From Acidimicrobiaceae bacterium (GTDB taxonomy: Bacteria; Actinomycetota; Acidimicrobiia; Acidimicrobiales; Aldehydirespiratoraceae): a stretch of DNA of 7,051 nucleotides. How positions within the stretch are numbered: the first letter of the stretch is position 1; each line of letters opens with the position of its first letter. The translations under genes were made by a program, and so were the position numbers. The stretch spans positions 1 to 7,051 of the forward strand of contig VXNG01000194.1 in assembly GCA_009840695.1 (NCBI GenBank), written 5' to 3'. Below are positions 6,014 to 7,051 of this stretch, piece after piece. Under the pieces are notes generated by a model. That model did not search any database and had not been told where the DNA came from. It saw only the letters and a program-made list of their open reading frames with translations.

Positions 6014-6544
6014 TCAGCCGGGCGGCTCGCCTTCGGGCTCAAGGGTGCCCACGCCCGGGACCAGCAATCTGTGTTCGAGCGCAGCGTCGACCGCCGCCGT
6101 GGCGTTCAGGTGAGCAATCAAGGCGGTCAGCTTGCGGTCGAGCTCGGCGATCTGGCCGGTCAGCCTCGCGTCGAGCTCGGCGATCTGGCCGGTCAGCCTC
6201 GCGTCGAGCTCGGCGATCTGCGCGCCCTGCTCGGCGAAACCGGCGTCCACCTTTGCTTCCAGGCGGTCCATCCTGGCCTCTAGGCGGTCGAAGCGGTCGT
6301 TGAAGCCGTTGAGGGCGAATACGAGCAGCGACACCACCACAGTGCCGAGAAGCGTGAACAGGCCCAGCACGAGTCCGACGGCGAGGCTCGCTAACGGGTT
6401 CTCGGCGATCTGGTCTCGCAGCCTGGGCCTTGCCGGCCGCTCTGCAACCGCGCCGTCGACGGTCGGAGCTTGCGATGTTGGGGCCGGATCGGGGGTGTGA
6501 GTCATCGGCGATTCTACCCGGTGGGCGGGGGCGACTGATGTCAT
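6014..6544 (-). CDS. Small single-pass membrane protein with an 11-residue-repeat coiled coil, unknown function
   Basis: I do not recognise a named family. The 176-residue product has a Pro/Ala-rich, disordered-looking N-terminus (1-40) and a basic patch (RPARPRLRDQ). One hydrophobic helix follows (~53-78, LAVGLVLGLFTLLGTVVVSLLVFAL), then a long charged helix (79-147) predicted to be a coiled coil. Within it the unit ELDARLTGQIA occurs twice exactly, flanked by partial copies, preceded by RFDRLEARMDRLEAKVD. A short Pro/Gly/Glu-rich tail ends it. By the positive-inside rule the N-terminus is likely cytoplasmic and the coiled coil external, but this is uncertain. ATG 6544 is chosen over ATG 6571 because AAGGAG lies 7 nt before it. 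Its position 40 bp ahead of the CoxG-like gene suggests shared transcription; a scaffold or membrane-anchor role is only a guess. Confidence 0.75.
   Translation of the reverse strand: MTSVAPAHRVESPMTHTPDPAPTSQAPTVDGAVAERPARPRLRDQIAENPLASLAVGLVLGLFTLLGTVVVSLLVFALNGFNDRFDRLEARMDRLEAKVDAGFAEQGAQIAELDARLTGQIAELDARLTGQIAELDRKLTALIAHLNATAAVDAALEHRLLVPGVGTLEPEGEPPG
6137..6220. repeat. 33-bp exact tandem repeat inside the coiled-coil gene
   Basis: Units 6137-6169 and 6170-6202 are identical over 33 bp, and 6203-6220 repeats the first 18 bp again. A degenerate partial unit lies at about 6125-6136. Each unit encodes 11 residues. Exact DNA identity suggests recent duplication or ongoing slippage. Confidence 0.95.
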
Positions 6545-6551
6545 GGGGCTT

Positions 6552-6557
6552 CTCCTT
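6552..6557 (-). promoter_or_regulatory. Ribosome binding site of the membrane coiled-coil gene
   Basis: AAGGAG on the minus strand sits 7 nt before ATG 6544 and lies within the alternative N-terminal extension from ATG 6571. This decides for the shorter product. Confidence 0.75.
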
Positions 6558-6570
6558 AGGCCCAGCAGCA

Positions 6571-6587
6571 TGCATGTAGGTGCATGT
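6571..6587. promoter_or_regulatory. Heptamer direct repeat, possible operator
   Basis: TGCATGT occurs at 6571-6577 and 6581-6587, 10 bp apart, which places both on the same face of the helix. It lies 27-43 bp upstream of ATG 6544, in the putative leader of the membrane coiled-coil gene. A regulator site is possible; it may be chance. Confidence 0.3.
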
Positions 6588-6634
6588 CGTACTCAAACGA
6601 AGAATACTGGCGCACCGCTACTTGGCCCGGTGGC

Positions 6635-6659
6635 GAAGCTAGAGGATCAGAATAGCTTC
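6635..6659. other. Inverted repeat after the luciferase-like gene
   Basis: GAAGCTA (6635-6641) and TAGCTTC (6653-6659) form a 7-bp perfect inverted repeat with an 11-nt centre. It lies 25-49 bp past the stop of the luciferase-like gene. No U-run follows on the minus strand, so it is a poor terminator; as DNA it could be a dimer-binding operator next to the candidate promoter at 6659-6687. Confidence 0.35.
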
Positions 6660-6687
6660 AAATATGTTGTTGTGCAATTCTTGTCAA
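6659..6687 (-). promoter_or_regulatory. Candidate promoter for the membrane coiled-coil gene (and perhaps the hydroxylase cluster)
   Basis: On the minus strand a perfect -35 hexamer TTGACA (6687-6682) is followed after 17 nt by TATTTG (6664-6659); CATATT (6666-6661) at 15 nt is an alternative -10. The surrounding 37 bp (6651-6687) are only about 30% GC, in sharp contrast to the window. The -35 overlaps the stop codon of the luciferase-like gene. The weak -10 is the main doubt. Confidence 0.4.
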
Positions 6688-7051
6688 GATCGTAGGGCGG
6701 GGAGGACTTCGCGGCCTAGGAGCTCGACCGAGGCGAACCAGCGGTCGAAGTTCATGCGCAGGTCGAACACCAAGTGCTCCACCCCCACCTCGGCGAAGCG
6801 GCCCACCTGCTCGACCACCTCGGCGGGGGTGCCGGCGATGAGCGAGCCCTCGATGTCCTCGGCGGTGGCGAACTGACCCGACGGGGGCTTGGCCCACCAC
6901 TTTCCCCGCTTGTTGGCCCAGGCCAGCAGGCCCTCCAGATTCACGCCGGACACCGCTAGGTCATGGGTGGCCGCGATCGACGTGGGCGGGATCACGGCGA
7001 CCGTCGGCATGGGCCGGCCGTTATCGGCGGTCATCCGCTGCATCGTGGCCA
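6684..7051 (-). CDS. Luciferase-like (LLM class) flavin-dependent oxidoreductase, C-terminal part (runs off right edge)
   Basis: The 121 visible residues form the end of a bacterial-luciferase-like TIM-barrel oxidoreductase using F420 or FMN. Diagnostic is the closing segment SLIAGTPAEVVEQVGRFAEVGV followed by EHLVFDL, where members of this family contact the cofactor phosphate and close the barrel, then the terminal helix VELLGREVLPALRS. Upstream the frame stays open to the edge (TGG CCA side, reading ...ATMQRMTADNGRP), so the real start and most of the barrel are missing. Such enzymes are abundant in actinobacteria; substrate and cofactor choice cannot be told from this end. It is on the same strand as the hydroxylase cluster, but a 139-bp gap with a candidate promoter separates them. 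Confidence 0.85.
   Translation of the reverse strand, partial: ATMQRMTADNGRPMPTVAVIPPTSIAATHDLAVSGVNLEGLLAWANKRGKWWAKPPSGQFATAEDIEGSLIAGTPAEVVEQVGRFAEVGVEHLVFDLRMNFDRWFASVELLGREVLPALRS

Noticed and set aside
6137..6220. CRISPR-like repeats
   Set aside because: The 33-bp units are directly adjacent with no spacers and stay in frame as an 11-residue protein repeat.

Overview
The window is GC-rich, tightly packed bacterial DNA. Most codons end in G or C, several starts are GTG, and genes overlap by 4 nt. A three-subunit molybdenum hydroxylase sits beside a Rieske oxygenase and a luciferase-like flavin oxidoreductase. This mix fits an actinobacterium such as the Acidimicrobiia or Mycobacteriales, but that is inferred from style and gene content; no rRNA or marker gene is present.

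Layout from left to right. (1) 1-452, minus: N-terminal 150 codons of a Rieske [2Fe-2S] oxygenase, running off the left edge. (2) 453-612: intergenic region between two divergent genes. (3) 613-1722, plus: a two-domain protein, a GNAT acetyltransferase followed by a DUF3320-like predicted winged-helix region. (4) 1723-1802: convergent gap holding a nested hairpin, a probable terminator. (5) 1803-5973, minus: a CoxG-M-S-L-type cluster, transcribed as CoxG-like SRPBCC protein, FAD subunit, [2Fe-2S] subunit and molybdopterin catalytic subunit. (6) 6014-6544, minus: a small protein with one membrane helix and an 11-residue-repeat coiled coil, encoded partly by exact 33-bp repeats. (7) 6545-6683: gap with an AT-rich promoter candidate, an inverted repeat and a heptamer direct repeat. 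(8) 6684-7051, minus: C-terminal end of a luciferase-like monooxygenase, cut by the right edge.

The cluster in (5) should encode an L2M2S2 enzyme passing electrons from the molybdenum centre through two [2Fe-2S] clusters to FAD. The CoxG-like protein would act as membrane or quinone partner or assembly helper. The catalytic loop is of the xanthine dehydrogenase type (RGFGAPQ), not the Cys-containing CO dehydrogenase type, so the substrate is probably an organic molecule, still unknown. The membrane coiled-coil gene ends 40 bp before the CoxG-like gene and may belong to the same transcript.

The most unusual structure is at the FAD/[2Fe-2S] subunit junction. The last ~63 bp of the FAD gene are present twice, 71 bp apart and about 89% identical, with mostly synonymous differences. 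The outer copy forms a 24-codon reading frame whose start overlaps the FAD-gene stop (ATGA) and whose stop overlaps the [2Fe-2S] subunit start (GTGA). This looks like the scar of recombination between two related operons that kept the chain of coupled translation. The second notable item is the GNAT/DUF3320-like fusion. I see no mobile element, CRISPR array, tRNA or rRNA.
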